Positions 1-16,200 of a stretch of 64,000 nucleotides of DNA are shown here, piece by piece; position 1 is the first letter of the stretch, and each line of letters starts with the position of its first letter. The translations under genes and the position numbers were made by a program. Below the pieces are notes generated by a model, which was given only the letters and a program-made list of their open reading frames with translations, did no database searches and had not been told where the DNA came from. This stretch comes from Fratercula arctica (lineage: Eukaryota > Chordata > Aves > Charadriiformes > Alcidae), in the NCBI GenBank assembly GCA_947846985.1, contig CANTUZ010000011.1:33165589-33229588 (forward strand), written 5' to 3'.

Positions 1-3000
1 GCCCAGACCTTTTAAATTCCAGCACTTTTTTTTCTTAAGGAAATCATACTTACAGGTGTTATTCCGGTCAAGTACAACACCAGGATAAAATGCAGACGCA
101 TTAAAACCATAGGAGAGACTGGTACAGGTTTCTGATATTCAAGGAAAACATTCACTTGAAAGTGAAATGATGCAGCCAGACAGAAAGTTCACTGGTAATC
201 AGGATAGAAGACATCTGCAGTCTTAATGAAATTAACTGGAATTATACATTCAGAATATTTCAAAGGAGGACAGATGTCCAAAGTTATTTAAACTGGTGGA
301 TAGATACTGTGTTATTTTGGTCAGCATCTAAGTCCACACTACAGATGAATCAAGACTTTCTTTATCAGGGAAAGAAACAGATGATGCCACCTGTCTGTAC
401 GAGGGCATGAACAAATCTTTGATCACAGCACTGCTATGTAACACTGGAGTGAATAATTTACCAGAGCAATTAGCTGAAATAAAGCCAGCCCTCAACATGT
501 AAGTGGCATCAGGAAGTCTCACTGACCTTTGTGTAAGGACCCAGAATCACTAGATATGCACAAACCTCCGTGGCAAAGCCAGTGCCAGACCGAGATGCAC
601 AACACGAAGGGATGATACTGGGAAGCCATCCTAAAATGCTTGAGTGTGATCGCAACTACCCGCTGCTTCCCTCATCAGCCTGAGAGCTCTGAATTTCTAG
701 ACAACTTCACAGGGGAAAATAGCTCTGTTCAGGTACCACCTGAGATAAGGACTAGTAAACCACATCACAACAAGGGCAGGGATGTACACCCTTCATGACA
801 TACGCCCTTTCAACGATGCTTTAAATCCTTCCTGAATGAAAGTGATGCATTGGTGAGGGTGGGCAGACACTCACTCCATGCATACCCTGGGATAGGCAGC
901 CTCAAGCCGGCTCTTGTCCCTGTTCCACACAACAACATACTGCACCCAGGAACAGCCTCGCTAATGCGGCTACTCGCATCCACACAGCGGTGAAAAGAAA
1001 ACATGCAGCCATATCCCAAGACAGCATGCCTTTAATAACCATAAGAAACACTCATTTAAGATGGAACTCAGCCAGACAAACTGCTGACACCATTTAAGCC
1101 GAAAAGGACATTGTTCTGTGGTGAGCAGAAGTGCACAAATTGTGTCAAACCACAGTCCTGCTTTCGTTAAGCTGCTTCTGCGAGCAGGGAGAAGATGTAC
1201 AGCATTAACATGGTCATCACAGCTCCTGCTGTAGCCCAGCACCAAGCACATCCAAAAGTAGAAAGGCACAATGAGAGGCAAGTCCCGTTGAAGAAAAGCA
1301 CTCAAGTCATCATTTTGTACTTCATACACGAAATTGGATACCTGCATTTATAAAACGATCACTCTTATTTCATGTATTATGACTCAGAGGATTACAAGGC
1401 TATTTGCCAGCAGCACTACTGGAACAGGTAGTCCCACTAGCTTCAGCAGGGATTCTACCAGAACGGAGCTGCTAACGTGCAACCATTTTGCAAGCTGAAA
1501 TTCAGAGAAAGCAAATGAGAGTCAGCTGAACATCTGCATCTGTGAAGACACACACATACACACACGTGGGCTCAGGACAGGCCCAGGGGATGCCAGCAGC
1601 ACTGCCAAGCGCTTCCACTGCTGGGACCACGTGCGCTGCATTTGGCCGAGGCCACAGGCTACACGTTGCACCTGGAGAAAATCACAGTGTTTGTGTCATA
1701 TGCAGTTACTTAAAGGAGGAGCAGAAATACACCTAACAGTTAAAAGCCAAGAGGCGCACACCACTTGATTTGCTCTAAATGTTTTTCATCTAGTTCTTCC
1801 AACAAAAGAATGAACAGACTTACTTGTGGCACTAATCTTTAACAGACAGTTTGGTATCACTATTGCAACACAAGCTGTTTGAACTTCACACAACCTTAGA
1901 TTTCTAGGTCAATATAGAGTTGACAGGAATTCTACCAATGGCAACTTAAAAATTATAAAAGAGCAAAGCTAGCGCTCCAGATAAATATACTTGGTATTCC
2001 AAGCTACTCGCCCACTTAGCAAGCTCCCTGCCTCTCAGATTTAAAATCTCCAAAGGTGAGCAAAAGAAAGTCCTGCCCTCAGCACAGTTATGCCGCACAT
2101 GGACAAACCCTCTGTTCCCCAGACAGTCATAACATTTGAGAGGCAAGTTTTTATTGTAAATCATTATGGGTGACTCACCTGAACTGACAAAAACTAAGCT
2201 AGCACTAGTGATGGCTACACTCCACCAAACTGTACACCGAGATGACAGTCTGCAGAGCAAACCCATGAGGCTCCAGTATCGTGCTACCCTAACCAAGGGA
2301 GCAAGGAGGAGGCAAGCTCTTAAAACAACTGTTACTGAATCTTCTGGTAATTCAGCAGCTCAACTTCACTAAAGAAAGCATCCATCACCTTCTACACATG
2401 TCAGATTTATAATGACTAATACAGTTTATTAAAAAAAAAAATTAGTTCTTGCTTTTCACTAATACTTAGTCTTCACCTCAGGCAGGAGGCAAAAATGCTC
2501 ACACCAACCACTCAGCATTTTCATTCCTTTATGTCTAATTGCTTCACTATAATTTCCAAGCTCCTGAAGTTTCCTTCCCTCCCCTGAGGAACTCTACGAC
2601 ATCCTGGTTTAAGTCCAGGTTCCAAACTTTTATTTTAATTGCTACTTGTCTGAAGAGCCCACATCACAATATCACTTTGACCCTCCTCTCCCAAGAGCCA
2701 AAGGAAGATACTTATATCTAGCCTGGTCTTGCTGGCCCTGTGCTTCTGAAGCAACCCAAGGCACCCAGGCTTTCAGCACCTGTAAAAACAGTTGGTTTTT
2801 ACTCATGTATTTTGCTTCGGTGCACTAACTGGCAGTTGTCTGTGTGTGGAAATGTGTCTCCAAACAGTTTTGGAGGAAGGCAGGCGTCAGAAACACTGAG
2901 CCTCCCTGTACACACCAATGGGCCTCAGCACATGCATGGACCAAGGAGCAACAGCAAGACAGAACAGCAGAAATCCCTCCTGCGAGCTCAGGCCAGAGAG

Positions 3001-3634
3001 GGGCCCAGGCCTGCAGCAGCAGTGGGAAGTGCCGGTTTCCATCACAGAGGAGCCAGCGAGCTCATGGTGGAAGAACTCTCCCCAGGATCACAGTGATTCA
3101 GCAAAGATGCTGGAAATGAACCCAGACGTTTTGCCTCCCCCCCTCCAAGTGACCCAAGAGCCCAGACCCTCTCCCCCACCCCAAACCTGTGTCCCAGCTC
3201 TGCCTCCTCTTCCGGGTGGGGCAGGAGGACCCACTCCCTCCCATCGTGGGGCAAGGCCCACGTATCCCAGACCCTCCCAGCCACAAATCACCGCCGGGCA
3301 CCCCGACTCCCAGCCCGCTGCTTCCCCCAGCCCAACTGGGAACAGGACCCGGGCACCAGCTGTCCCATCCCCACCCTAACACCGGGGGGTCCCCGGCATC
3401 CTGCCCCACAGCCCTCCCACGCCACCGAAGAAGCCCCGGGAGCCCAGTCCCGCGCCCTGCCCCTCACACCCCCCCACTCCGGGACGCGGCCATCCCGCCT
3501 TAACACGGTCCCCCACAGAGGGTGCAGGCACCCCGCCCCACACGGGCCCCCAGCCCCTCAGCGTTCCCCCGAACCAGGGCAGGCCCCAGGCGCCGCTCCC
3601 CCCCGCCCCGAGGCGGCCCAGCCCCAGCACTCAC
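1..3634. other. Flank with no recognised coding exon
   Basis: I translated and scanned this stretch on both strands and recognise no protein exon. Open frames here are short and resemble no family I know. A small CA-rich run sits at about 1548-1566. From about 3100 the base composition turns strongly GC-rich and leads into the CpG island at the PDHB start. From the human gene order (PXK, PDHB, KCTD6) this would be the first intron or 5' flank of KCTD6 on the - strand. No KCTD6 BTB-domain coding sequence is present, so that is inference only. Confidence 0.5.
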
Positions 3635-3720
3635 GGGGGCAGCTCCCGGCGCTGAGGCAGAGCCCGGCGGCGGCGGGGACGACTGAGCGAGAGCCCGGGG
3701 TTGAGCCGCCGGCGCGGACA
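3635..3720 (-). other. Possible non-coding first exon, divergent from PDHB (KCTD6-like)
   Basis: Read on the - strand, a strong splice donor (GTGAGT) lies just below 3635, inside the CpG island and about 500 bp from the PDHB start codon. A CpG-island donor facing away from PDHB is what a divergently transcribed 5' untranslated exon looks like. In human, KCTD6 is divergent from PDHB, so KCTD6 is the natural candidate. The upper boundary (transcription start) is a guess and no coding sequence supports the gene name. Confidence 0.28.
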
Positions 3721-4028
3721 GGGGCGGAGACGAGGGTGTGCCCTAACCAAGCCCCGCCTCGCACGCCACGCCCTCTCCGGTGGGGTCGAGGAGGGGCGGG
3801 CACCGCCCCCCCGTTCCCCTCAGGGCCACCAGTCGGGTGGCCGCGCTCGGCGCCCGCCCCAGCCTCACCGAGGGGGTTGGGAGGGGCCCGGACCAGGCAG
3901 CCCCGTCGCCAAAAGGCGAAGCAGCGACGGTCGGGGCGCTTGGGCCCGAGCCATGCGCCTCCCCGGCAACGCAGGGCGACCGCACGCTCGTCCCCCTCAG
4001 GCCCAACACCGCCGCCGTCGCAGGGGCA

Positions 4029-4036
4029 CCGGAAGT
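4029..4036 (+). promoter_or_regulatory. ETS/GABP (NRF-2) type site
   Basis: The sequence CCGGAAGT is an exact match to the ETS/GABP consensus, about 105 bp upstream of the PDHB start codon. GABP sites are typical of CpG-island promoters of nuclear genes for mitochondrial proteins. Occupancy is not shown by sequence alone. Confidence 0.55.
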
Positions 4037-4140
4037 GTCGTAGAAAAGCCGCGCCGCCCGGCGTCGCGCGCGCCGGTTCTCGCGACAGCGCGGCTGGGGG
4101 CGGAGCGAGACCGTTGGTCGGGACAGAGGACACGGGCAAG

Positions 4141-7961
<3,821 letters not shown>

Positions 7962-9176
7962 GTTGTAAATATATGTTTTAAAGTCCTGCTTTACAAAGTA
8001 TCAGTTGTCTATGGCAAGTTGTATGCATTACTTCTGTTGTATATCTGCATGGAAATTTTGTACAGTGGGGAAAGTATAGTGACCTCCCAGAATGTTTATA
8101 TGGGGTTACCTTCTAAGCCACACTTCATATAAGCAACAATGTGGTAATGCTTGTTTGCTAACAGTACAGGTGGGTTAGTGCTACTGTAGAGGGAGAGATC
8201 CTATTCTAAATTCAGAGTGAGGAAAAAATCCTCCATTTCTGCTTGGCTTTTAATTACCAGAGTAGTGGTGTTAAACTGGCTGTAGTAGTGGCTTAGTGAA
8301 GAACTGCAGTGAGCAAGAGGGGGCCCCGAGTCCAGCCCTGGGGTGCTGTACAGCTCTCCAGGAGCCCATGGTCACAAGGCTTATTCAAGGTGAATAATCA
8401 AACTGGAGTGGGTGAAGCCTTGCTGTTAAGTGCAACTGTCTGCACAAAGTGGCTTTGTAAGCCTGTGACACGGGTTAAGAGGTGGCTTACATGTTTGGTT
8501 TGAAGAGCATTCCACTCATGCAGGAAAGCTGCATGAGAGCTTACATAAAGATCCTGATCTTCTTCAGTATGTGATGGGATGGGAAACACTACCTAATTTT
8601 TATTCGCTAGCTGCCACATACAGTGATAAAAAAACACTTGCCCAGATGCTTTGCTTTATGTTTGGTTGGTTGTTTTTTTGACACTCATCATGTGAGCTAA
8701 CAAGGGCATGCACAAACCATAGTTCTAACAGTGCAAAACAAGTTATTTTATTCAGACACACTGAGCCTGGGTCTGAATTAGCAGTTGTGTAGATTGTGTT
8801 TGAAGAGCTGGGAAACTGCCACAGCAGCCTCTCGGCAGATCACCACGTGCCAGGGTTTAGCTAAGGGGCTAGTCCTGACAGACCAGGAGAGCTCCGTTTG
8901 GCTTTTTCAGCAGCTTCTGGGACAGAGCGAAAGCTGCCTGGAGGAGTCTGTACCCCAGGCAGGCTGCCTTTCCACAAACTGCTGGAGAGAAGATACTTAC
9001 CTCTGTAAGGAAGCAGAAGCGCTTGGGTCCTATTTCAGTCAAGGGCCAGGAATACCGTGCCGGGTATTTCCTTTAGTAGAAGTGCTGTTAGGTTCTTAGG
9101 AAGTCTGGCTTGCAGGTGAAATCCTAGCGGAATATACCCACCACCACGCTGCTGAAGGAATTCCATTAAACGTTTT

Positions 9177-9182
9177 AATAAA
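9177..9182 (+). terminator. Candidate PDHB poly(A) signal, proximal
   Basis: This is the first canonical AATAAA on the + strand after the PDHB stop that I could find by eye, about 1.2 kb downstream, with ATTAAA just before it at 9164-9169. If used, the PDHB 3' UTR is about 1.2 kb. Human PDHB has a shorter 3' UTR, so a non-canonical earlier site is possible. Confidence 0.4.
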
Positions 9183-9331
9183 AATGACTGGATATCACAG
9201 GTTACATGAAACTTTGTACAGACATTCTCTGCATAGTAACAAACACTGATGTACTTGAATTTAAAAAATGGATTATCTATAATCCTTTAAAGTGCAATTT
9301 GTTTAAGGTTTTAAATCAAAAAGGATCTTTC

Positions 9332-9337
9332 AATAAA
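9332..9337 (+). terminator. Candidate PDHB poly(A) signal, distal
   Basis: A second AATAAA on the + strand, 155 bp beyond the proximal one. It may give an alternative, slightly longer PDHB 3' end. It is the last canonical + strand hexamer before the presumed PXK 3' end. Confidence 0.4.
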
Positions 9338-9503
9338 GTTTAAGCTGTAGAATTAACTTGAAGTAACTTTGCATTTAACTAAATCATGAATAATATCCCA
9401 GTGCCCTAACAACTCCCATTTCAACTGGTTTCTCATTTAAAAACACTTTCCCTTAAAGTTACAGGTAGGATGTCCATTTAAACAAATTTAATGAAACAGC
9501 ATT

Positions 9504-9509
9504 TTTATT
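9504..9509 (-). terminator. Candidate PXK poly(A) signal
   Basis: AATAAA on the - strand (TTTATT on +), about 555 nt downstream of the PXK stop codon. It is the first canonical signal on that strand below the stop, apart from an ATTAAA at 10037-10042 that is too close to the stop to be likely. Further - strand AATAAA hexamers at 8747-8752 and 8598-8603 could serve a longer form that would overlap the PDHB 3' UTR. Confidence 0.45.
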
Positions 9510-10061
9510 CCACCAGCAAATATGGCGGGAATAAGATTTAATTCTCCAGTTCCCTCACCTGTGCAGTATGCTTTAAGGGTTGGGGGGAGGGAGGGTGTTG
9601 GATTATCTAAAACAAAACTTGCTGATTTGGTGCAGTAAGAATTAAGATGAGTTACAACTGCATGAAAAGTGTTGAAAAACTGAGCAGACTAAAGCTACGT
9701 TCTTGTAATTTGGAAAAAAAGGGGTGGAATAGAGCTAGGAAAAAATACATTAATTCACCATGATCATGGTCATGCCTATTTCAGATTTTTATCCAGCCAT
9801 ATAGAAGTTGCTGTTCCCCGAAACTGTAGCTAGAGAACAAAGTTCTTGAAACCAAGTAAAGAATGGAGTACTTATCACAGCATGGCAACACGATGCAGAC
9901 AGGGTAGTGCTGCGACTCAAGAAAAGCTGAAATAGGGGCAAATGGCTCTACAGCGTGATTAGCCGCTATACGCTGGTGGATCCGTCAGCAGTCAGGAGGG
10001 TCTTGTTCCTGGACAGCACAGGAAGGGGAGAGGGAATTTAATCCTGGTGTGACCAGTGGCC

Positions 10062-10267
10062 TCAGCTGATCCTGGGAGCGCTGTAGTCGCAGGTCTGTGT
10101 TTTCTTCAGAGTTCCTTTCTGAAAGTTTTGAATGGAGCTAAGTAAGGCTCCTCGGCTTGCACTGACATCGGGCTGCGGGCTCGGCTGCGTTGGCACCTCT
10201 GTACTCAGAGGAGGAGCTGCTGGTGGCAGGGGCGGCGGTGGCGGTGCTGGGGGTATCAACGATGCTC
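10062..10267 (-). other. PXK: PXK last coding exon: polyproline and WH2 actin-binding motif
   Basis: This exon encodes residues 510-577. It opens with a proline run (PPAPPPPPLPPAAPP), of the kind that can bind profilin or SH3 domains. It continues with RGALLSSIQNFQKGTLKK, the amphipathic helix and LKK-type core of a WH2 actin-binding motif, and ends ...YSAPRIS. The acceptor on the - strand is CTCAACTCAACAG. The polyproline stretch is the least conserved part compared with human PXK. Confidence 0.9.
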
Positions 10268-13200
10268 CTGTTGAGTTGAGGAGAGAAGATGTAGTTTGAT
10301 TATGTCAAAGAGGTCCTGCTGCAAAAGACTGCAGCTCTTAGCTGGACTTGGTCAGTCCTGCACTAGTCATGTCATTCCTTGAATGCCAGTGGAGGGTGAA
10401 GAACAGAACAGATGAAAAATGCCAGAGTGATCAAATCCCTCTATCTGCAGGTGAGTTGTGTCATCCAAGACACCTCTGAAATGAAGCCTGAAGTGCTTCA
10501 GTACCCGGGGATGAAAACGTTACTCAAATGTGATCTTGCACTGAGGGAAATGGAGATCACTTAACAGGACTTCCCAGCTTCAGTTTCTCTTGTTTGTCCC
10601 CAGTGAAGCAGTTTGCTCTTTGGGTCACCAACAGTAACAGAGACTGGAAGCAAATCTTACTACCTGTTCTTATTTACGACTAACTTAACATTACAGGACC
10701 ATATTGCTGTAGTTTTTGTGATGGCTGCTTGGTCAGATTATATTATATCGCATTTTTAAAGCACTAACTGCAGATAGAGTTTTCTGGAAGTGTTTTCCAC
10801 TTCCACAGTACTGTCAAGACTTTCTCCGAACACGTAACAAATGCTTGTTTCACAGGCTGAATGAATCACAACCATCTGCCACTCACCCCTCTGTCTCTCG
10901 TGCTCCCACCTTTGCACTGTTCCTTGCTTTCTACCCCTGTCACATCCATCTGGTGCTTATCATGCCTCAGCCTCTGCGTCCTGACTCCCTGGGAAGCCAG
11001 AGCCCGCAGCAGTGCGGGCAGGTACCCAGCAGCGAGGACCTGTGTGGAGGTGCCTCCTGGCAGCTCAGGTCCAGGCCAGTGGCCTTACTTGCCCCAAGCA
11101 GCTCTCCCAAACACCCTGATCTTGTGCAACTCAGCTGCTGCGCATTGCACCGTCATTTCTACACAAGTATAATCAAAGATCCATGTGGGAATAAAAGCAA
11201 AGGGCTTCAGAGGTGGCCCCTCGCCATTCCACAAGACATCCACGTGAAGGTGGCATTGGCAGCACATCACCAGTGATATGGGGAATGATGGGCCTGTCTT
11301 GTCTCATACATTCTGCAATGAGCAGAGGCATAATGATTGGTATCTTAGAACTATTCAACAGTGGATTTTAACTTATCTAGATCATAAATTACTCCATAGT
11401 AAGACCAGAGAGACAGATGACACCTATAGCGTAACACTTGCTTTTGTTAGCTCTAACCTACAAAGAGGAATATACCGGTAAGTGGCAAGAACTATGATAC
11501 AACGCAAAACAACATGAGGCCAACCAAGAGGCTGTGGCTATTGAAGAAGAACTGCTTGCTATGAAGTAAGCAAACACCAAGCAGTTAAAGGACATTATGG
11601 CACACGGATTCGAGGTGATGAAGGATAAAGCTCAGCTACCGAAAACAAAAAGCGGGCAAAGTTCTCTGTGCTCCAATTCTCTCTCAATTCCTCACTAACA
11701 CTTGCTCTCAAGCTAACTAGTAAAAAAGTAACTGCTGCAATTAAAGAAAGCAGTTATACTAGATGAAAGTCGTAACTCAGAGCTCCCTCATTTTCTATTT
11801 GTACCAGTCTTTGAAGAGAGCCTTCCACGTATGGGAGCAAGCTCAAAGTGCAGAGTATTCACACAAAGCGTTCAATTTTGCCAGTGTATGTTAATACATG
11901 CTGTGACTGTAGCACTTCCAACTCTTCAGGAGAAATTCTCATTGGCATGAAAACCTTCTGTGTCAACAAAACATGGAAGTACATATTGGGCTCATCTTCA
12001 CTCTCCTCCTTTCCAGAGGAAATACTCAAGTCCTAGTAGAAATACCAGAGATCAACGGAAACAATTTAACATGCCAGTTGCACGTGGATCAACTGCTCTC
12101 TTAAGTAATCAAAACATTACACAATGTTAGCACAAACTGAAATAAACTGCATATTGAAGCCTTGGGGCCATCTAACCCAAATTTACTTTGTACACTAGCC
12201 AAAGACATAAGTCAATTTATTATTAGAAATAATGAAAAACCATCCCCTAGGTTAGAGTCCTGTTTCGCATGCGTGTACGGAGTGCCAGCAAAGTGCAGCA
12301 AAGCAAATCTTGACACTTCGCCACAGGAAGAACAAGGCTGAGAACAGTTAAAGAACCACTTTTGTGATTAAAGTGGTCAGAGCAGAACACTGTAGGACTG
12401 GCACCACCGCTATCACCAAACTCATCAGATGAACTGCTGTAAGAGAGCCAAGACCAGCTAATCATATACGAAATGGCTCAAAAGAGATGCAAGAACTGCG
12501 GAGAAGAAAGCCAAGATTTTTGGCAGGAATTACAAGCTGAGGTCGAAGAAGCTATGCAAGTACTTGTACAAGATGCAATAGGGAATGATGGTGAAAAGAG
12601 GGGGCAGGGCTCTGTATGGAATACAAATACAACGGTAACATACGTAGTGAAAGAACGTACGCGTATGACAGGGAGCAGGGGAAAAAGCCTCAAATGCTTG
12701 GATCACTAAGTATCATTAGGCCAAGATTCCACGTGTTATCTTCACATTTAGTCTGGTTATTCTGCAATGGGGGTAGAAAAGACAGGGAAGTATGGGGAGA
12801 AGCCACCTTCCTTCCTGGAAAATGGTTAAGTTGCTCAGGACTCACTGTTATTGAAATTGAGCTGCTGACAACATCATACAGTTAAACTCTTGGGAGACCG
12901 ATTATGGGCAATGATACTCTCACACCTGATCTCTGCTTTAACACATAAATACAGTTTTTAGGATGGTATCTGACTACCTATGAGCATTATGCATTGAACC
13001 CATCAATTAAGAGCATGGTTCTGAAAATCTTCAATTAATTTCTATTAGTCAATCAAAACCAAGCTGTCCTTCTCTTCTTGACATTGAGTGGTGCAAAGGA
13101 AATCTTAGTTCACGCTGGTGTACTCATATGCAGTTACACCTACAGATTAAATTGCTCTGCCCAACAGTGAAATATTTTTCTGTATATACTAGAAAATACA

Positions 13201-16200
13201 TTTGAGACAAGTCCTCAGTTGCCACCAGACCTTTGCAGTACATATATGTTGGAAGAAGTTGCCTGCAAACACACATTTTACCCATTCATGCAGTTGTAAG
13301 AATAAAACACTCGAACAAGAACTTACCAAGGTTTTTTTTTACAGGGACATTTTTGTTAAGAGAGTGTGTTAAAAGGAATAGGAAGTAAATCAGATGCTGT
13401 AAACTTGATGCCTGAATTGAAACAAAAACTTAATTATAAGTTTAAAGTGACAGTAATTGTGCAAACAGCATTAAAAACTTGGCGGAGAATGGGATGCAAA
13501 CAAAGAAAATCATTTTAGTGATAGAGGTTTTAAAGATGCTGTATTTCATTAAAATAATCCATAAGAATGTTTAGATTTTTTTCTTCTATTCCCTCCCAAT
13601 ACTAAGCAAGTTCAAGATTTGCATTCAACTTTCCCATACAGAAACAGAGCATCTTTAAAGAGATAAATCAGCATTAGCTTACTTTTCCGAAAATTCACGT
13701 TCAAAATGATGCATGCTCTATTGAAGACAGCAGAGAAAGAGAGAGGACACAAGTTAATCATCCAGTTCTCGTGTCAAAGTAAGAAAAACAGATACACTGT
13801 TAGCTGAAAAGTTAGTACAAAAAATCAATACATTCTTATTCACTGGCAAATATGAGGATAGCAGACTATTTCATATTACATATACAATACTTTGTCTGAT
13901 TCTGAATAACGAACCACAATTTTCCATGCTATAAGCATTATTATACTTGATGAGCAAATACAACACGCATGCTTTCAGTTGCACATGCCATAATTCAAGC
14001 TTTACAGGATTAAAGTGCATTTAGAGAGATTTAGCAAGAAATCTGCAGGAAGATCAGCCACAGAAGATGAAATCCATTCCGTTCAAGGAACAATTCCTAC
14101 CGCGTTAACACCTGTATTTACACTTACGCTGCATGGGTCAGAGACACTCAAGAACAGCACTTACTAAAGCATTCAAATTGTCTTACAGAAAGGTGAAGGG
14201 CAGAAAAGGTGCACCACGTGGGTGTCTATGAAATATATGTCGTACTGAAGGATTCAGAACAACTGGCATAGAAAAAGATAGCTAAAGTTAAGTACAACTC
14301 TCTCACTTTATTCCCGCAGAGAAGCAAAAATGGCACCTTCCACACTTTTCTCTATTGTAAGAGAGCCAGCTGGTATTTTATGGGCTTACTGGATTTCGAG
14401 AAGATGCAGTGAAGGTTTAAAATAACCCACACCACAGTGTTCCGCATCCCTTCTGATCCTAGCCACAGCTCATAGCCGCAAAGAAAAATAACACATTTTC
14501 AAGAAAGCAAAGAATTGTGCAAGTGGAGAAAAAAAGAATCAAACATTCAAGGGAGAATGTCAGAAACATGGGAAGTTACATTAGAATCACTTGCCACAAT
14601 CTAAACAACATATTTCAGAGATGATATTTAGCCGGGTATCTGCAACAAAACCAGCCCAAAACTCTAGTCAATGAGAAGAGCCCATGAAAGCCTGCGTTTC
14701 CAGTAGACACCTTTCCCCTCAAAGCAGGTCGATCCGACAATTGCAGCTGTCCTTACAAAAAGACACCTGAAGCCAGCAATCATTTTCTTTCTTAGTATAT
14801 TTTGCACTGACCACACCAAGCACTCTACTGCAGGGCAAGTCTTGCAAGGCCTTTGCTGAGAGACAAAGCACATCTCAATGTGTAAGAAACCCCCCTCATG
14901 TCAGCCTGGAGCCCGTTCCCTTCTGGCCAGTGTCTCTGGCTGCGCACATACCCACCCACCCACCACATTGATTTGGTTAGTTACGGGCCAGGACAAGGGC
15001 AAGAGCTTCTGTTGGGTACACTTGTCCATGTCAGCCTTCATTTTGCCATGGCGTCATATCAGCAAGATGCTTTGACGCGCCGTGATTCTAAGACGGCCAC
15101 AACCAAACCAGAAAGACAAGCTGAAAGCCTCCTTCCCCTTCTGACAGTCATCTCGCCACACTGATACCCACGAGTAATTTTGGTTTAGAGGTAAATATCC
15201 TTAGTAAGTGCAAGGAAACTGGCAGAGAGAGATACAGGCTATGGATGCCTCAGCTGTCACAAAGAGAGTCCTACCATGGGGCTGGCGAGTCTTTCACCGA
15301 GTTGGTGATAGCGTACTTGCTTAGAATAGATGAAAGCACATCATTGCTGGTGAAAAAAAATCAGGAACGCTAGCTTTCTCTTAAAACTAGTATCTTAAGT
15401 TTCTTCTATGAATTCTACTCACAAAAGCACTCCTGAACTGATGACACTTGCCTTCACACCCAATCAAATGCATCAAAGCCATCAGCACACTAAAGCACTT
15501 CCTAATTTGAATGCAGGCAGGGCAACGTGCACAGCGTCAAACCGGGCTGATCACCGCAAGTCACCACGAGCACACTACCAGCAGGATGACCGACACACGG
15601 TGACAATGTGGTTCGAACAACAGAGCCATGTTTTGAGCCTAAACTTGAGCCATTTTTAGCCGCTTGAGCCACGTCTACACATACATGTGCATCACATGCT
15701 CAAAACTTGAAGAAGCTTTAAACCAAGTTCCAACACGTTAAAGTTAAAAATGTAAGTAAAAGGTAGTTTTATTGCAGAAAAAAAAAAAAAGCGTTTTCTA
15801 AACATCTGTCCGTTTTGAAGACATAAGGTTTTCTTTTGTATTTTCAGCTACTTCCTTACTAAAGCAGACAGAACTGGAAATAAACCCTCCAGCGAAGAGT
15901 CAGGACATCCATAGAACAGCGCTGTCATTGTTCAAGACAACAACAGTAATTATCTTGTTTAGACTAACTGGGAGAAGTTAGTTCATAAAATACACACTTC
16001 AGTATACCCTCAACTTGAAGGAGAAATGAGCAATTTGAATTTCAGCATGACTGATTTGAATTACATCACACAGACTGCAGTGTCCTTTGAAAGGCCATCC
16101 ACAGCAAAGACAAATTTGATTGCACTGCTTCAGTTAACAAGTTGTGCTCTGCAGAAAGTTCCCGGGACAAGGAATCATATGGCGTGAGTCATCATAACAA

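Larger units (their letters stand above)
7962..10061. other. Convergent 3' untranslated region between PDHB and PXK
   Basis: No further coding sequence is seen between the PDHB stop (7959-7961, + strand) and the PXK stop (10062-10064, - strand). The interval should hold the 3' UTRs of both genes, arranged tail to tail. Candidate poly(A) signals are listed separately. The open frame at 8785-9099 (+) resembles nothing I know and lies inside the presumed PDHB 3' UTR. Confidence 0.65.

Noticed and set aside
12473..12709. A 78-codon + strand frame beginning with a Cys pair (KRCKNCGEE)
   Set aside because: A zinc-finger-like start was considered, but only two cysteines are present, there is no family match, and it lies inside a PXK intron with no splice support.
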